Assembly: GCA_035079385.1 (NCBI GenBank)
Contig: JAVHKY010000001.1
Coordinates: 12,238,501 to 12,302,500, forward strand
DNA from: Aspidiotus rigidus
Taxonomy: Eukaryota; Arthropoda; Insecta; Hemiptera; Diaspididae
DNA length: 64,000 nucleotides
Reading direction: 5' to 3'
Position numbers and translations under genes: made by a program. Shown piece after piece: positions 22,613 through 33,930 of this stretch. The stretch's first letter is position 1. Each line of letters opens with the position of its first letter. The notes beneath the pieces are model-generated. The model did no database searches. It saw only the letters and a list, made by a program, of their open reading frames with translations, and had not been told where the DNA came from.

Positions 22613-24335
22613 ATTATAGGCAAATCGAAGAAAAGCTCCACAATACTTGAAAAAGTAAACTGGAGGGCAATTTGCAAGAACCGCAGAAAATAAAAATAAA
22701 GGAAGCCGCGAGCGCGCTTTCGGTTAAACAACCATTCTCAAGCGTAGATAAAAAGCGACTCGACGAGATGGGAAAGGAGAACAATTACAACAACGGGGGA
22801 GAAGAAATCATGATTGAACTAGCGAAATATGAGACTGTGAGTCATACTCGTAAACTAGCTCGACCAACCCCTCGTCCGGAATGTACCTGTTGAGTAGATT
22901 TATATCATCGCTATTAAGATGAAGAATAATTTCAATGTTTCCCAGAGCACGGCGTTTGAAGTAAGCCTTCTCTCTGTGGAGGAGGGTTTCTGACCCCTCC
23001 CTGAAACCATGACCACTAGTTATAAGGTGGTCAGCAAATGCGGATTCACCCAAATGACTTTTTTCCCAATCTTTTAGGTGTTCAGCCACTCTAATTTTAA
23101 TTTGACGACTAGTCTCGCCTACATACATCCCATTACAGTCCCTGCAAGCTATGCTGTAAACTCCGCTCTTTTCAAGGGGCGGGATAGGGTCCTTTGACCT
23201 GAATAGTAGCCCTTTTACCGTCGTAGGATTATAAAACACCGGACGGAAACGGAAGGACTCAATTTCGAAGAAAATTTACCCAAAAAGGGGAGTTTAATGA
23301 AACGGGTCCTACTATCGACAGAAGAGTCGCGGGGGAGGAAGGTAGTTGAATCAAGGCAATTCCGCGTGATCTTCCTCCGGACCATAAGGTCAATGTCCAC
23401 ATTGACCTCATTCACTCTAGCCAAGTATTTTATAATATTGAGTTCTTTTTGGAAAGCTGCCTGGTTCGGCGGGATGCGAGTTAGCCGATGAATGAAGCTA
23501 TTAAACGTCGCGAACTTGTGAGAAACAGGGCAGAATGACGAGCCGTGGACGACAATGTCGGTCGAAGTATCTTTTCTATATATTGAAAACTCGTGGACTT
23601 CTTATCTAACTGAGATGGCGAGATCCAAGAAGTTAATATTTGAACCTCCAACCTCTAGGGTAAATTTGATGGAGGGATATTGAACGTTAAGATACTTAAG
23701 AAACTTACCAAGGAGATCTTGGGGACCGGTCCACGCATATAGAACGTCATCTACATACCTGTACCAATAATGGACGTTATCCAGGAATACTTGGCCTGAA
23801 GTGAAGAGGTCAGCCTCAAATTTGGACATGAAGATCTCCTACACAAGGGAACCTAAAGGGGGTCTGATAGAAATGCCAACCTCTTCTGGAAACTCATAGA
23901 ATTTCTCATTAAACTTGCAAAAATTGGGGGACCAACATACATTCAGTAAATTAAAGAATTCTTGCAACTCTTCATGAGTAGTATTAAAACGAACGAGGAG
24001 GTCCCCATATGTTGCATAGCGACAGTTCTCGGTATGTTGGGAAACAGGCCGACAACGTCAAAAGAGCATAGAGTGGTACCCGGAGGAAGTAAATGGTCTT
24101 TAAGTTTATCGGCTAAGGAAACAGAATTTTTAATCGAGTTAGTAGACTCGTACCCAATGCGAGATTTAAACCATCTATCCAAGTATTTAGCGAGAGAGTA
24201 AGCGGGGGAGGAGACATAAGACACAACTGGACGCATCGGAGTATCCTTTTTGTGTATCTTAGGCAGCCCATAGAGGAGCGGGGGGCACCGGATTCGGTTC
24301 AAGCAGGCATTTTTTAGTCGAGGGTTTGCTTATTA

Positions 24336-26741
24336 CAGTGGTTCCCAACCGGGGTGCCGCGGCACCCGAGGGCGCCGTGGACCATTCTCAGGGGTGCCGC
24401 GAGATTTACAAATAAATCAGCAAAATAGCAATATTAAAGCACTAAACTAAAGACTAAAACAGTAAATGTATGTGAATTGAAAGTAGGTATATACTAATAA
24501 CTAATATATTATGTACTACAATTGAGAGATAAGATTTCAAAGCAAGCAGGAACAGGTAATTTCTGCCTTTCGTAGATCTGGGTGTAGGTATCTGTTATAG
24601 GCTGTGTAAGTAGTGATTTCATCGTGACCGTTCACTTTTTCTCGTTAGCACATGCAGTGTGTGGTTAGATTTCTTTGTGATTGGATTGTAACTTGTAGCA
24701 ATAATTAATTAAGTTCGATGGATAAATTTTTGGTAAAAAAACGAAAGGTGGATGATGATTCTGACGATGACATCGGAGGAAATGAAAAGGTTCCCCTCCC
24801 ATCAGCTGAAACACTGACTCCTTCTCACTCGAAGAAAAAAAGTAAAATTCGGCAATATTGTGAAGCGTATCTGGCTTATGGTTTCACATGTTGCGAGCTA
24901 CACGGAGAAGAAGTACCTGAATGTCTCGTATGTGGAGATAAACTGAGCAAGGAAGCGATGGTTCCGAGCAAACTTAAAAGGCACCTCACTGCAAAGCATT
25001 CGCACCTCGAGGGTAAGCAAATTGACTATTTTAAGAGACTTCTTGAGAATAGAAAATGCGAAGCAGTTAAATTCACGAAGAAAGTCAAGATTGGTGACCG
25101 TGCTCTTGAGGCGAGTTTTATGGCTTCTCAACTTATTGCCAAGCAAATGAAACCCCATACGATCGGAGAAATGTTGGTGAAACCAGCTCTCAAGGAAATT
25201 GTGCGAATAATGCTGGGGGAGGAAGCTGCGCTAGAAATTGAGAAGGTACCTATGTCGAATAATACTGTTGCTCGTCGAGTCAGCGACATGTCTGTTGATA
25301 TTCATGAGCACACTGCTGACATAATTAAATATCGACCTTTTGCACTTCAAGTCGATGACACAACAGATGTCAGCGACAAGTGCTACTTGATTGCATTCGT
25401 TCGTTTCGTGCACACAAACACTATTCTTGCTCAGTTCCTATTCTTGAAAGAAATGAAAACTTCCACAAGGGGAGAAGATATCTTCAATACAGTTCATGCC
25501 TTTTTCACGCATTCTCAAATACCTTGGAAAAATTGTGTGGGAATTTGTACGGATGGAGCCCCCAGTATGACCGGCCGTTTCAAAGGATTTGTGTCGTTAG
25601 CCAAAAAAGAAAACCCTGAAATTCTCATCGTACACTGCTTCCTTCACAGAGAGGCACTTATGACTAAAACGTTAGGAACTGACTTCAAGAACATACTGAC
25701 GAGTACTGTTCTCATTGTCAACTACATACGAGGACGGCCACTGAAAAGTAGGATCTTTAGTGAGTTATGCAAGTCAATGGATGCTGGCTTTACCAGTCTC
25801 CTGTACCACACGGAGGTGAGATGGCTGTCTCGAGGAAAAGTTTTGTCACGACTGTATGAACTGAAAGAAGAAGTCCTCTTATTTCTAATGATGGAGGAAC
25901 AACAGGCTTATGTAGATGTTTTGACCGACGAGGATTGGACAGCTGGCCTAGCGTACCTCAGTGATATTTTCCAACACCTCAACGGTCTCAATTCTAGTTT
26001 ACAAGGGCCCGATGACAATTTCTTAAAATCCTCCGATAAAATATCAGCGTTTCGAGATAAGTTGTCCATGTGGAGTACTCGATTGAAAGACGGCCACTGT
26101 GAAATGTTTCCACTATTCAAGGGGGAAGAGAACGAAAATCCAGCGGTTGTGGAGAAAATTTTGGACCATTTACACACCTTGCAGGCTTCCTTAGCAAACT
26201 ACTTCCCACATTTAAATTCACCAGAGTATGACTGGGTACGAAACCCGTTCGCATCTACTGTATTACCCGCGAACTATGAGGCGGCGAAAGAAATCATCGA
26301 ACTAAAACACGATAGAACTCTTGAACTGAAGTTTAACACCGTACCCCTCACCTCCTTTTGGTTGAACCTCGAAAACGAATATCCAGTATTGTTCGAGCAC
26401 GTTTCGAAAATTTTAATTCAATTCTCAACGTCGTGGCTGTGCGAGCATGGGTTCTCTACCCTACTAAATGTGAAAACGAAGAAAAGGCAAACTATCACTG
26501 AGGATGCACTTGAAGGAGATATGCGGGTGTGCTTATCTAATATTCCCCCGCGAATATTGGACCTTTGTAACCAGGGTCAAATTGCGCATTAAAGTACTTA
26601 TTTTGTAGCCTAGCATATTTCGAAATTGTACATATTCGTAGAATATAAATACAAAAGTTTTTTTCTGTTTTTAATGGGGTGCCGCTGGATCGGGCACTTC
26701 TGAAGAAGGGTGCCGCAGATCAAAAAGGTTGGGAACCACTG
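24336..26741 (+). mobile_element. Buster-group hAT DNA transposon, copy 2 (autonomous)
   Basis: Same structure as copy 1, with identical 15-bp termini and a perfect 8-bp duplication GCTTATTA (24328-24335, 26742-26749), again nnnTAnnn. It is inserted in Penelope unit A; deleting it with one duplicate joins the KVINGSSVLIS and KPSTKKCLL coding blocks, which proves insertion into that sequence. It differs from copy 1 at only a handful of bases, so it is young. Confidence 0.96.
24718..26592 (+). CDS. hAT (Buster/ZBED5-like) transposase, intact
   Basis: A 624-aa protein identical to the copy-1 transposase except for five residues I could count: T329S, H332L, D348S, S423G and S614L. The BED finger (C69, C72, H89, H94), both catalytic Asp (D213, D279), the C-x2-H pair, RW369 and the final Glu (E576) are retained. 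Three of the changes cluster just before the RW motif, in the region that in hAT proteins precedes the insertion domain; whether they affect activity is unknown. There are no stops or frameshifts. The start is chosen as in copy 1, with an identical leader. Confidence 0.94.
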   Translation: MDKFLVKKRKVDDDSDDDIGGNEKVPLPSAETLTPSHSKKKSKIRQYCEAYLAYGFTCCELHGEEVPECLVCGDKLSKEAMVPSKLKRHLTAKHSHLEGKQIDYFKRLLENRKCEAVKFTKKVKIGDRALEASFMASQLIAKQMKPHTIGEMLVKPALKEIVRIMLGEEAALEIEKVPMSNNTVARRVSDMSVDIHEHTADIIKYRPFALQVDDTTDVSDKCYLIAFVRFVHTNTILAQFLFLKEMKTSTRGEDIFNTVHAFFTHSQIPWKNCVGICTDGAPSMTGRFKGFVSLAKKENPEILIVHCFLHREALMTKTLGTDFKNILTSTVLIVNYIRGRPLKSRIFSELCKSMDAGFTSLLYHTEVRWLSRGKVLSRLYELKEEVLLFLMMEEQQAYVDVLTDEDWTAGLAYLSDIFQHLNGLNSSLQGPDDNFLKSSDKISAFRDKLSMWSTRLKDGHCEMFPLFKGEENENPAVVEKILDHLHTLQASLANYFPHLNSPEYDWVRNPFASTVLPANYEAAKEIIELKHDRTLELKFNTVPLTSFWLNLENEYPVLFEHVSKILIQFSTSWLCEHGFSTLLNVKTKKRQTITEDALEGDMRVCLSNIPPRILDLCNQGQIAH

Positions 26742-27115
26742 GCTTATTAGGACAGAACTCCCATTAATAACCTTCCTAACCTCTTTAACGTACTTAGGGA
26801 AATTGAAGTCAGTATTTTCAATGGCCCTACACTGGTGAAGCACTTCTTCAACTTTGGTAACGTAGGCTGACTTCTCCATAACGACTATAGAATTCCCTTT
26901 ATCACCCTTCGTGAGCAGTGAATTCTCCTCCTTGAGCTTCCTCCTCAAACCCTTGATCACCTCCCTCACCGTGCCATTCATGCACGGAAGTGAAGTGTTA
27001 CGGACCAAATCAGCACACGTTTTTTGAGTATTAACTCCGGGACCGATCTTGACAGCTCGTCGGCGTTATTGGGGGGGGGGGGGAGGCTAAACTTCAAACC
27101 ATTCTCCAACAGAGT

Positions 27116-27717
27116 AGGGTCAATGTGGACATCGACCTTATGGTCCGGAGGAAGATCACGCGGAATTGCCTTGATTCAACTACCTTCCTCCCCCGCGACT
27201 CTTCTGTCGATAGTAGGACCCGTTTCATTAAACTCCCCTTTTTGGGTAAATTTTCTTCGAAATTGAGTCCTTCCGTTTCCGTCCGGTGTTTTATAATCCT
27301 ACGACGGTAAAAGGGCTACTATTCAGGTCAAAGGACCCTATCCCGCCCCTTGAAAAGAGCGGAGTTTACAGCATAGCTTGCAGGGACTGTAATGGGATGT
27401 ATGTAGGCGAGACTAGTCGTCAAATTAAAATTAGAGTGGCTGAACACCTAAAAGATTGGGAAAAAAGTCATTTGGGTGAATCCGCATTTGCTGACCACCT
27501 TATAACTAGTGGTCATGGTTTCAGGGAGGGGTCAGAAACCCTTCTCCACAGAGAGAAGGCTTACTTCAAACGCCGTGCTCTGGGAAATATTGAAATTATT
27601 CTTCATCTTAATAGCGATGATATAAATCTACTCAACAGGTACATTCCGGACGAGGGATTGGTCGAGCTAGTTTATGAGTATGACTCACAGTCTCATATTT
27701 CGCTAGTTCAATCATGA
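27116..27717 (+). pseudogene. Penelope-like GIY-YIG endonuclease, unit B (partial)
   Basis: A 5'-truncated partner of unit A in opposite orientation. It opens inside the connector before the endonuclease (VDIDLMVRRKITRN, then IKLPFLGKFSSKL), changes frame after SVSVRCF, and continues with a complete 143-residue GIY-YIG domain (27286-27717) identical in protein to that of A at 23239-22808. Both arms share the same frameshift before the endonuclease, so both were copied from the same defective template or one from the other. No RT motifs remain in this arm. Confidence 0.85.
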
Positions 27718-27949
27718 TTTCTTCTCCCCCGTTGTTGTGATTGTTCTCCTTTCCCACCTCGTCGAGTCGCTTTTTATCTACGCTTGAGAATGGTTGTTTA
27801 ACCGAAAGCGCGCTCGCGGCTTCCTTTATTTTTATCTTCAGTGGTTCTTGCAAATTGCCCTCCAGTTTACTTTTTCAAGTATTGTGGAGCTTTTCTTCGA
27901 TATGTCCGACCGTAAACTTGAGAACCGGATCAATTCTATCATTGGCAAA

Positions 27950-30779
27950 CCAAATCGAGGGATTTTCAAAAATTCCCACTGTTTCTTCGCATTTGTGAAT
28001 TTCCTACTGAAGCTATTACATTGTCTCAAAAGGATTCAGGAAGACTAATATTTGGCCTAGACTTGCTTAGGAATGTCAGACAATTATAGGTATTATCAAT
28101 GGGCCGAATGAAGAGACTTAGGTTCGAGTAATTCGCGATTCCAGAGCTGTAAGCAGGTATTTGCAAGGAAAAAGGATTCAGAATTATTTTCAAAAATATC
28201 CTGAAAAGAAGAAACTTTTGAAAATTTCTTCATCTAATTCATGAACTTGAACATTCCACGAAGTAGTATCAAAAGTGGAGGTTGAATAAATATTCGGTTA
28301 TATGTACAAGGAAAATTACAACTCAAGAAACTTTTGCAAAATGTTAGATGACTCTTCGTCAAATTTTAGGGACTTTCAGATACGGTCACGAATTATTTTG
28401 TTGTTACTCACTTCTCAGAAAAAGAAATGTAAGATTCGAAGTCATTTATTACTTCAATCGAAGACCTTTTTCATATTACTCAGGATTGCTTCTTGTGTGA
28501 AATGGTTAACTAAACCGTCTAGGAACTGCCAGTTAGGCGTTCACCGTTTGACGGGCGACAACTTTGCCACTCTAACGAGAAAGCGACAAATTAGTGCTTG
28601 CAGGTGTTATAGAGACAGTTTGATGGACAATTATTTCTTTATTTTCTACAAACAGAAGTTTGCTTTCTATTTATGGCGGCCGAGCGAGTGGACCTTAGAC
28701 CCTTCTGACAATCTCCCCTCTGCCACGCTAAGTGTATAAAGAAATTGGGACTTCGAATGGCAGAAGGCAAACTGAAACTCGTAAAATTTAGTTCGGAGAA
28801 GATTCCGAAGAAATTTCCAGTTGAAACGAGAACGTGAAGATAAATTTCAGGCTTAGTTTAACTTGATAAATGGGCATAATTCCGCTAACAAGTTCGAAAA
28901 GGTTCACGGGGTATCAATTTCAATCGGGATCCAGTTCGCTCATTACAAATTCAAAATAACACGACGCACATGTTCTGTGGATAGACGAAAGAAACGAATA
29001 ATTATTCTCGCTTGGCCAGCTGCGAGTACAAATATTGTACGAGTTCCATTGTACAGATGCAATTCAGTTTCCAGAATGTAGGTAACCCGTAATTTCGAAG
29101 TAAGTACATTTTACATGCATACGTACATGTATGGCTTGTTATACAGCACATATCGAGTACCTAACTTATAGAATCTCTACACGATATCGTATTATTAGAA
29201 TTCGGCTGCTGCTGCTGCAACCGACTATCGCAAAATCCTACATTAAGCTCACGCATCAATAGAACCGTTTGTAATGTGACTTTAAATTAGTTTAGTTTTG
29301 ATTCGCGCAAAAGAAGCCTTGTGTGGCAACTTCGTATAGCGAAAATTACGAAAATTCTTTCCGAAGAACTTGAACGGCGTCTGCGAAATGGGTATTTTTT
29401 CTTAGAACCCCTTCCTTTCCCCTCTTTGTGTAGAGTGGAAAATGTATTTTTTACTACTGTTCAGAATGAGTAGTAAAGAACTTTTACGTCGAGCTAATTG
29501 AACTTCGAAAGCTATAGTCTTCACGTAGTGTGTTCTGCGATAGTTCGCTTGTAATACGGCTCTTCGAATCCCGGTTTATTAAATTAAAATCGATCGGAAT
29601 GTTAACGATGTTCGTCGTCAACCACTTCTTTATTCGTACCGTCGGAAGATGATAACGACGAGTACGATGATCATTTGTATAAAACGACGTACGAAGGCCA
29701 TTCTGCAGTCGGTCGACGCGGAGATTGTATTGGCGATCTAATTTTTAGCCACGCGTGGGCTATTCTTCTGCCTAATGAGGATCCTTATTTTCTGTACGCT
29801 TCCCTAGTTCCCACACTACCTATAGCTTCGATCTTTTATAAATATCTTCCGCTCTCGTCGGTTCTAATGGTGTGCGAGATTGGGACAGTAAACAAGATTT
29901 TTTTGCTCGTTTCAACATTACACTTTGTTTTCTCTTGTTCTTCTTCTTCATTCTCGGAACAAAATGCAGTATTTGAATAATGCGGCAAATATACGTTTGA
30001 TCGGCAATTGCTACTGTTGCTGAACAAGGGAGAAAGAATAGCTGGTGTCAAGAAAACATCCGTCTTCTGTACAGTAAGATTTCTTCAAGATTTTTTTTTC
30101 TTTTCTTTCGATCTCGCTCGTTATGTCGCTCCGTTCATCTTCTTTGTCGACAGTCAGTCAGTTTGACTGGTTTTCGGCTTCGCCGCCAGAATTTTTAACA
30201 GTAGCATTCAGTATTATTGCGACGAGTGCACGATGACGATGTATGCGACTTAATATTGACATAGGTAGCGTGCGATGTTGTTCGGCGAAAATTCTTCAAA
30301 CAACTATGAGAAGCAGAAACGAATGAAAAAAACAAAAGAACTTACCCGTATTATTCGATTTTTTTTTTTTCTTTTCCGATTTTCTTCGTTTTCTTCAATC
30401 GCCAGCTCTACGCTTTGGTGTTGACAAAGGCCGCGTCATCATCCTTCTTTTGTTTCGATACGGGAAAAATTGATTTATAGCGACTAGGTATTATTTACAG
30501 CTTGAGTGCCTTACCTAAATGAAAAATGCAGACGTTCACAGGAAGGAGGGGAGTATTATGAGAACGAAAAACTTTGCTGGGAATCATAGTGTACCTGTTC
30601 CAAGCTTAAGGCTCTGTAGTATATTATTTTTGGAAACACTTACGAACATCCGTGAAATGTGATGAAAATTCTTCGCTTCACACTCGACCAGACGTAAATT
30701 TGGAAATTGGATATGATTTTTTTATGATTGAAATCAAAAGAAGGTGCTTTGTCAACGAAATAAGTGGGGTGCACGATTT
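27950..30779. other. anonymous region, no supported gene
   Basis: Right flank of composite A/B followed by AT-rich DNA. Plus-strand open stretches at 28302-28739 and 29675-29980 have no recognisable domain and no coding-like bias that I can defend. T-runs occur near 30090 and 30360. Confidence 0.45.
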
Positions 30780-31180
30780 GAAACCGGAATTAGAACCAAA
30801 AAGAACCGTTTCATCCAATTTGTTCCGGGAATAAGGACCAGAAAGAACCGCTTCATTTGATTTGCTCCAAGAACCAGGATCGAACATTTCCTCAATTTAT
30901 TCCTAGGACCAGAACCGGAAAGAGCCACTTCCCCTTCACTTACAATGAGAACCGGAACCGAAAAGGACCATTTAAAAAATAATTAAGGTTCTAACTCCTC
31001 AAGGTCAGCTTCTTCTCTCCAGGGCTGAGAACCAAAACTGAAATCGGTTCTGAAACCGGTAGGCACGGTTGCAAGAACCGGAGATTAATGCTTCTTTTAA
31101 TTTCTCCCAAGAACAGGAACTGAAAAGAACCATTTTTGTAGATCCGCATCAAGAACCAGAGTCAAAAAGAACCTTTGAAA
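30780..31180 (+). repeat. degenerate GAACC-rich minisatellite
   Basis: Irregular repeats of a unit like AGAACCGGAACCAAAAAGAA, alternating with TCATTTGATTTGCTCC-like spacers. The period varies and no terminal repeats were identified. It resembles in style the interior minisatellite of the hAT element at 20013-20523 and may be the interior of a similar, decayed element. Confidence 0.6.
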
Positions 31181-31328
31181 AAATGACACGTGAGCCACCT
31201 CCCAGATATCTGATGTTATTTCGCAGTACACTACGCACGGCAAAAGATTTTGATTGGCTTATTGAAGATTTCTAATTGATTTATCAAAAATAAGAGAAGC
31301 ATGGGCAGATATGACGAAAAGAATCTTT

Positions 31329-31375
31329 TGGTCCGCGCGGGAATTGAACCCACGACCTCTCGTTTCCATGATTAG
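31329..31375 (-). tRNA. tRNA 3' half (pseudo-tRNA fragment)
   Basis: On the minus strand: a T-arm GTGGG-TTCAATT-CCCGC (5-bp stem, 7-nt loop), an acceptor strand GCGGACC and a discriminator A. The matching GGTCCGC 5' acceptor strand, D-arm and a pairing anticodon arm are absent upstream, so this is not a functional tRNA. It could be a truncated tRNA copy or a SINE head. The isotype cannot be assigned. Confidence 0.5.
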
Positions 31376-31399
31376 TGAAAGAACCAGGTTCGATTTAGT

Positions 31400-32525
31400 A
31401 ATGGATACATAATGGGATTTAGCCAGTACCGGTATACTGGTATTAAACTTCAGTACAATACAGGTTTACCGGTAATGGTGTTTGCTTGATATCGGTATAC
31501 CGGTATTTAGAAATTATTTGATTCTTATCAAAAAATGAGAATGCAATTGGGAGAAAGGCATTCGCATCCGGCCGCTCCTGTAGACGCGCTAGTGTCGTGG
31601 ACGAAAAGGTGATCACATGAAAATTTACATAAGAGCGTACCGGTATGTTATTTCAACTAGCTGTATGTCAGTTAATACTGAAAAAAAAGTACCACTTATA
31701 ATGACCTTTCTTGACTTTCTTGACCAGTAGAATAGTATGAAACTCATAAAAATAAAAATTTCACCAATTATCTGAAACATCAACTTTTCGTCCAGTTTCC
31801 ACAAATGGCCGTTATAGTAAGAGGAGAGGGCGACTCTTTGGGTTTTTTTTTGTTTTTGTTTTTTTTTTTCTTGTTCTCTGCTTTATCTCAAAAATTTCTT
31901 ACTCCCAAGCTTTGTTGGGTTATTGCTTTTTTTTTTTTTTTTTTTTCTTTCTTCAGAATCAGCATTAAATAGCGTTTCTTAATCGAGTAAAATTATGAAA
32001 GCTTAAGCAATTTTTGATCTTTGAACATTTGGCACATTTTGGTCCGTAATTTGGCTCAGGAAAGAGGTAGAAACTTTGTTTTTGGCGCAGGTTGAAGATG
32101 AATTTGAGATACACATTTGTATCCAACGTTTCGCTTTTTTGCGCTAGAAGGAATTTAGCGCAAAATCTGATTCAACTGGTAACATCACGGTACATAATAG
32201 AAATATGGACACAGCGCCAAAATCTTGTCTACAGGTTTGTCGCAGCGCACCAGAATTCCGCTACGTTCGTTGCAATCCGCTTTTATGGTACCGAGCAAAT
32301 TTTTTAGAAATTGTAAAAAATTAAAAAATTCACGTGGAACTTCTGAAATGTATAGCTTATAATGTAATAAATTGTTTAATCCGAGCCAAGTTTCAGCTTT
32401 CTACAATGATTTGTTCTTTTCCTATGATTTTTTGATAATTGCTAATTTGCCATAAGACTCTGTTAAACCCAAAATGTTTAAGATTAAGGATACAGCGCAA
32501 TCTGGGAATTTGTTAAGAAATAACG
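31400..32525. other. anonymous region with CCGGTATAC repeats and poly-T runs
   Basis: Around 31425-31510 the motif ACCGGTATAC/TACCGGTA recurs four times in both orientations. T-runs lie at about 31845-31870 and 31930-31947. No gene recognised. Confidence 0.45.
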
Positions 32526-32711
32526 ATATGAAATTAGTTTATTGATTGCAGACCGCACAATAATTTAAAAGTAGGTACCTCGAAGAGTATGGTACGAATT
32601 AAAATAAAATAAAATGTGTATTTTATTTTATTTTAATTTGTACCATAGGTACTCTTAGGTACCTACTTTTAAATTATTGTGCGATTAGCAATCAATAAAC
32701 TAATTTCATAA
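32526..32711. repeat. long hairpin 1 (about 85-nt arms)
   Basis: Left arm 32526-32617 and right arm 32625-32711 are near-perfect inverses. They include ATGAAATTAGTTTATTGATT, CGCACAATAATTTAAAAGTA, GGTACCT and an AAAATAAAATAAAAT end, with a loop of only a few bases. No clear target duplication, so either a foldback MITE or a hairpin-RNA source. Confidence 0.85.
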
Positions 32712-32902
32712 TGGTTCACGTAACTTATCTCACCGTGTTCAATCAAATAACGAGATATTGAGGGACAACAGTGTGTAAAGCAAAGATACGCTCTGCCTTG
32801 CAAAAAATAATGGACGTATATGTGAGCTCTGTTATGAAGAATGACGATCCAGAGAAAAGATTTGACGTTGCGTTCAATTCAATGATACCTAATTGAGATC
32901 AA

Positions 32903-32998
32903 TTAAAAAAACGAAAGAAAAGGCACTTTATACCACCATTTTTTAAAATTTATTTGCAAAAATAGTGGTATAAAGTGCCTTTTTTTTCGTTTTTTCAA
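32903..32998. repeat. long hairpin 2 (about 40-nt arms)
   Basis: The arms centre on AAGGCACTTTATACCAC and its inverse, with flanking A/T-rich pairing (AAAAAAACGAAAGAAAA versus TTTTTTTTCGTTTTTT). The loop is about 15 bases. Confidence 0.85.
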
Positions 32999-33521
32999 TA
33001 ATTAATATATACCACGTGTAAACCTCTCGTTTTATCTAATTTAGATCATACCGAAATAATCTTATCGGAATTAAATCCTTTTCTCGGGATTATTATGAGA
33101 AAAGTTTTGCTGACATACGTCTATTATTTTTTGCGCGGCAGCGCTTGTGTCCATACTTATTATTATGTACTGTGGGTAAAATCATTGCCCCACACAAAAT
33201 TGTCAGTCGAGAAAGCTACAGGCGTACAACATTCTGAACAATGTACCGTGTTCTAAATAATACAGAACATCGCAAATTCATTTGCAAAAATTTAATATTC
33301 TTTCGTTTTTTATTACCGGAAACTTCTATCAGTCCTACGGCATTTTATATCAATTTCACGCTGTTCAAGAGAAGCGAAAGAGTTATGATCTAGAGAAATA
33401 GAAGAAACGTGTACGTTGTAACGTATACAAGAAGTATTTTATTGTAAAACAAATCGGTGTCACTTGATGCGTTTCTGTTTCATGTATGTGACTTCCTGTT
33501 TGTTGAGAACCATCATGACCG

Positions 33522-33652
33522 TACAAAAAATAATTGACGTAAATCACGAGTAACAATTTGTAAAATAGGATCTTTGGTCTGAAAAATTTGTTGATGTGTG
33601 CGTGTGTGAATCAAACTACGCTTTGTATATTTACAGATGAACATATGTCAAA
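33522..33652 (+). repeat. dispersed repeat, copy 2 (related to 19063-19201)
   Basis: Diverged homologue of 19063-19201 with the same order of blocks (CGTACAAA, GAGTAACAATT, AATAGGATCTT, TGAATCAAA, TTTACAG, GTCAAAAT). A further CAAAAAATAATGGACGTAT-like block at about 32803 and its inverse at about 33116-33135 suggest more decayed family members nearby. Confidence 0.6.
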
Positions 33653-33780
33653 ATTATCGAGACGTTTGTTATTTTTCGAGTTTTTGAAAAAATTAACGTT
33701 GCTATCCTAAAAGTAACTTGATTATCGAATTGTTCATCGAAAAGAGCTTCGAAAACTCATCAGTATTCATTTTCATCTTT

Positions 33781-33930
33781 ATATCTGCCGTACAAAGTTG
33801 AATAAACGTATATGCAGATAATGAATACAAGGAAAAGAGGTTATGGGTATACTTGATATAGCCTCTTTTTCTTGTATTCATTATTTGCATATACTTACGT
33901 CAATTCAACTTTGTATGGCAGATCAGATAT
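33781..33930. repeat. long hairpin 3 (about 60-nt arms)
   Basis: Left arm from ATATCTGCCGTACAAAGTTG to AAGAGG; the right arm is the near-inverse ending CAACTTTGTATGGCAGAT. ATATGCA-ATAATGAATACAA pairs across the arms, and the loop is about 15 bases. Confidence 0.88.

Larger units (their letters stand above)
22808..27115 (-). pseudogene. Penelope-like RT + GIY-YIG protein, unit A (interrupted)
   Basis: Read on the minus strand. The 5' part (27115-26750) includes LLTKGDKGNSIVVMEKSAY and the NFPKYVKEVRKVINGS block; a G/C-run of 13 near 27070 breaks the frame. Buster copy 2 interrupts at 26741-24336. The RT resumes with PPLLYGLPKIHKKDTPMRPVVSY, FDVVGLFPNIP, RYVDDVLYAWTG (catalytic pair near 23750) and INFLDLAI. 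The C-terminus (23239-22808) is a GIY-YIG endonuclease: GVYSIACRDCNGMYVGET, then R-EH, SAFADHL-SGH and the RYIPDEGLVELVYEY tail. At least four frameshifts or stops are visible. The N-terminal ~120 residues present in unit C (49.6-51.9 kb) are absent. It cannot make a functional polymerase. Confidence 0.88.
22625..27937. mobile_element. head-to-head Penelope-like composite A/B, with Buster nested
   Basis: A minus-strand Penelope unit (A, from about 27115 down to 22625) and a shorter plus-strand unit (B, 27116-27937) abut at their 5' sides, so both 3' ends point outward. The arms match over about 0.75 kb each. The flanks show a probable 12-bp duplication with two mismatches (22613-22624 ATTATAGGCAAA; 27938-27949 ATCATTGGCAAA). 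B carries an extra 3' tail of about 40 nt (from ATGTCCGACC to CAATTCT) that A lacks. Penelope-like elements are known for partial copies next to full ones and for a short terminal extension on one side. Buster copy 2 sits inside A. Confidence 0.75.

Noticed and set aside
28302..29980. Open frames of 145 and 101 codons on the plus strand
   Set aside because: Low-complexity hydrophobic or basic translations without motifs; not supported as genes.
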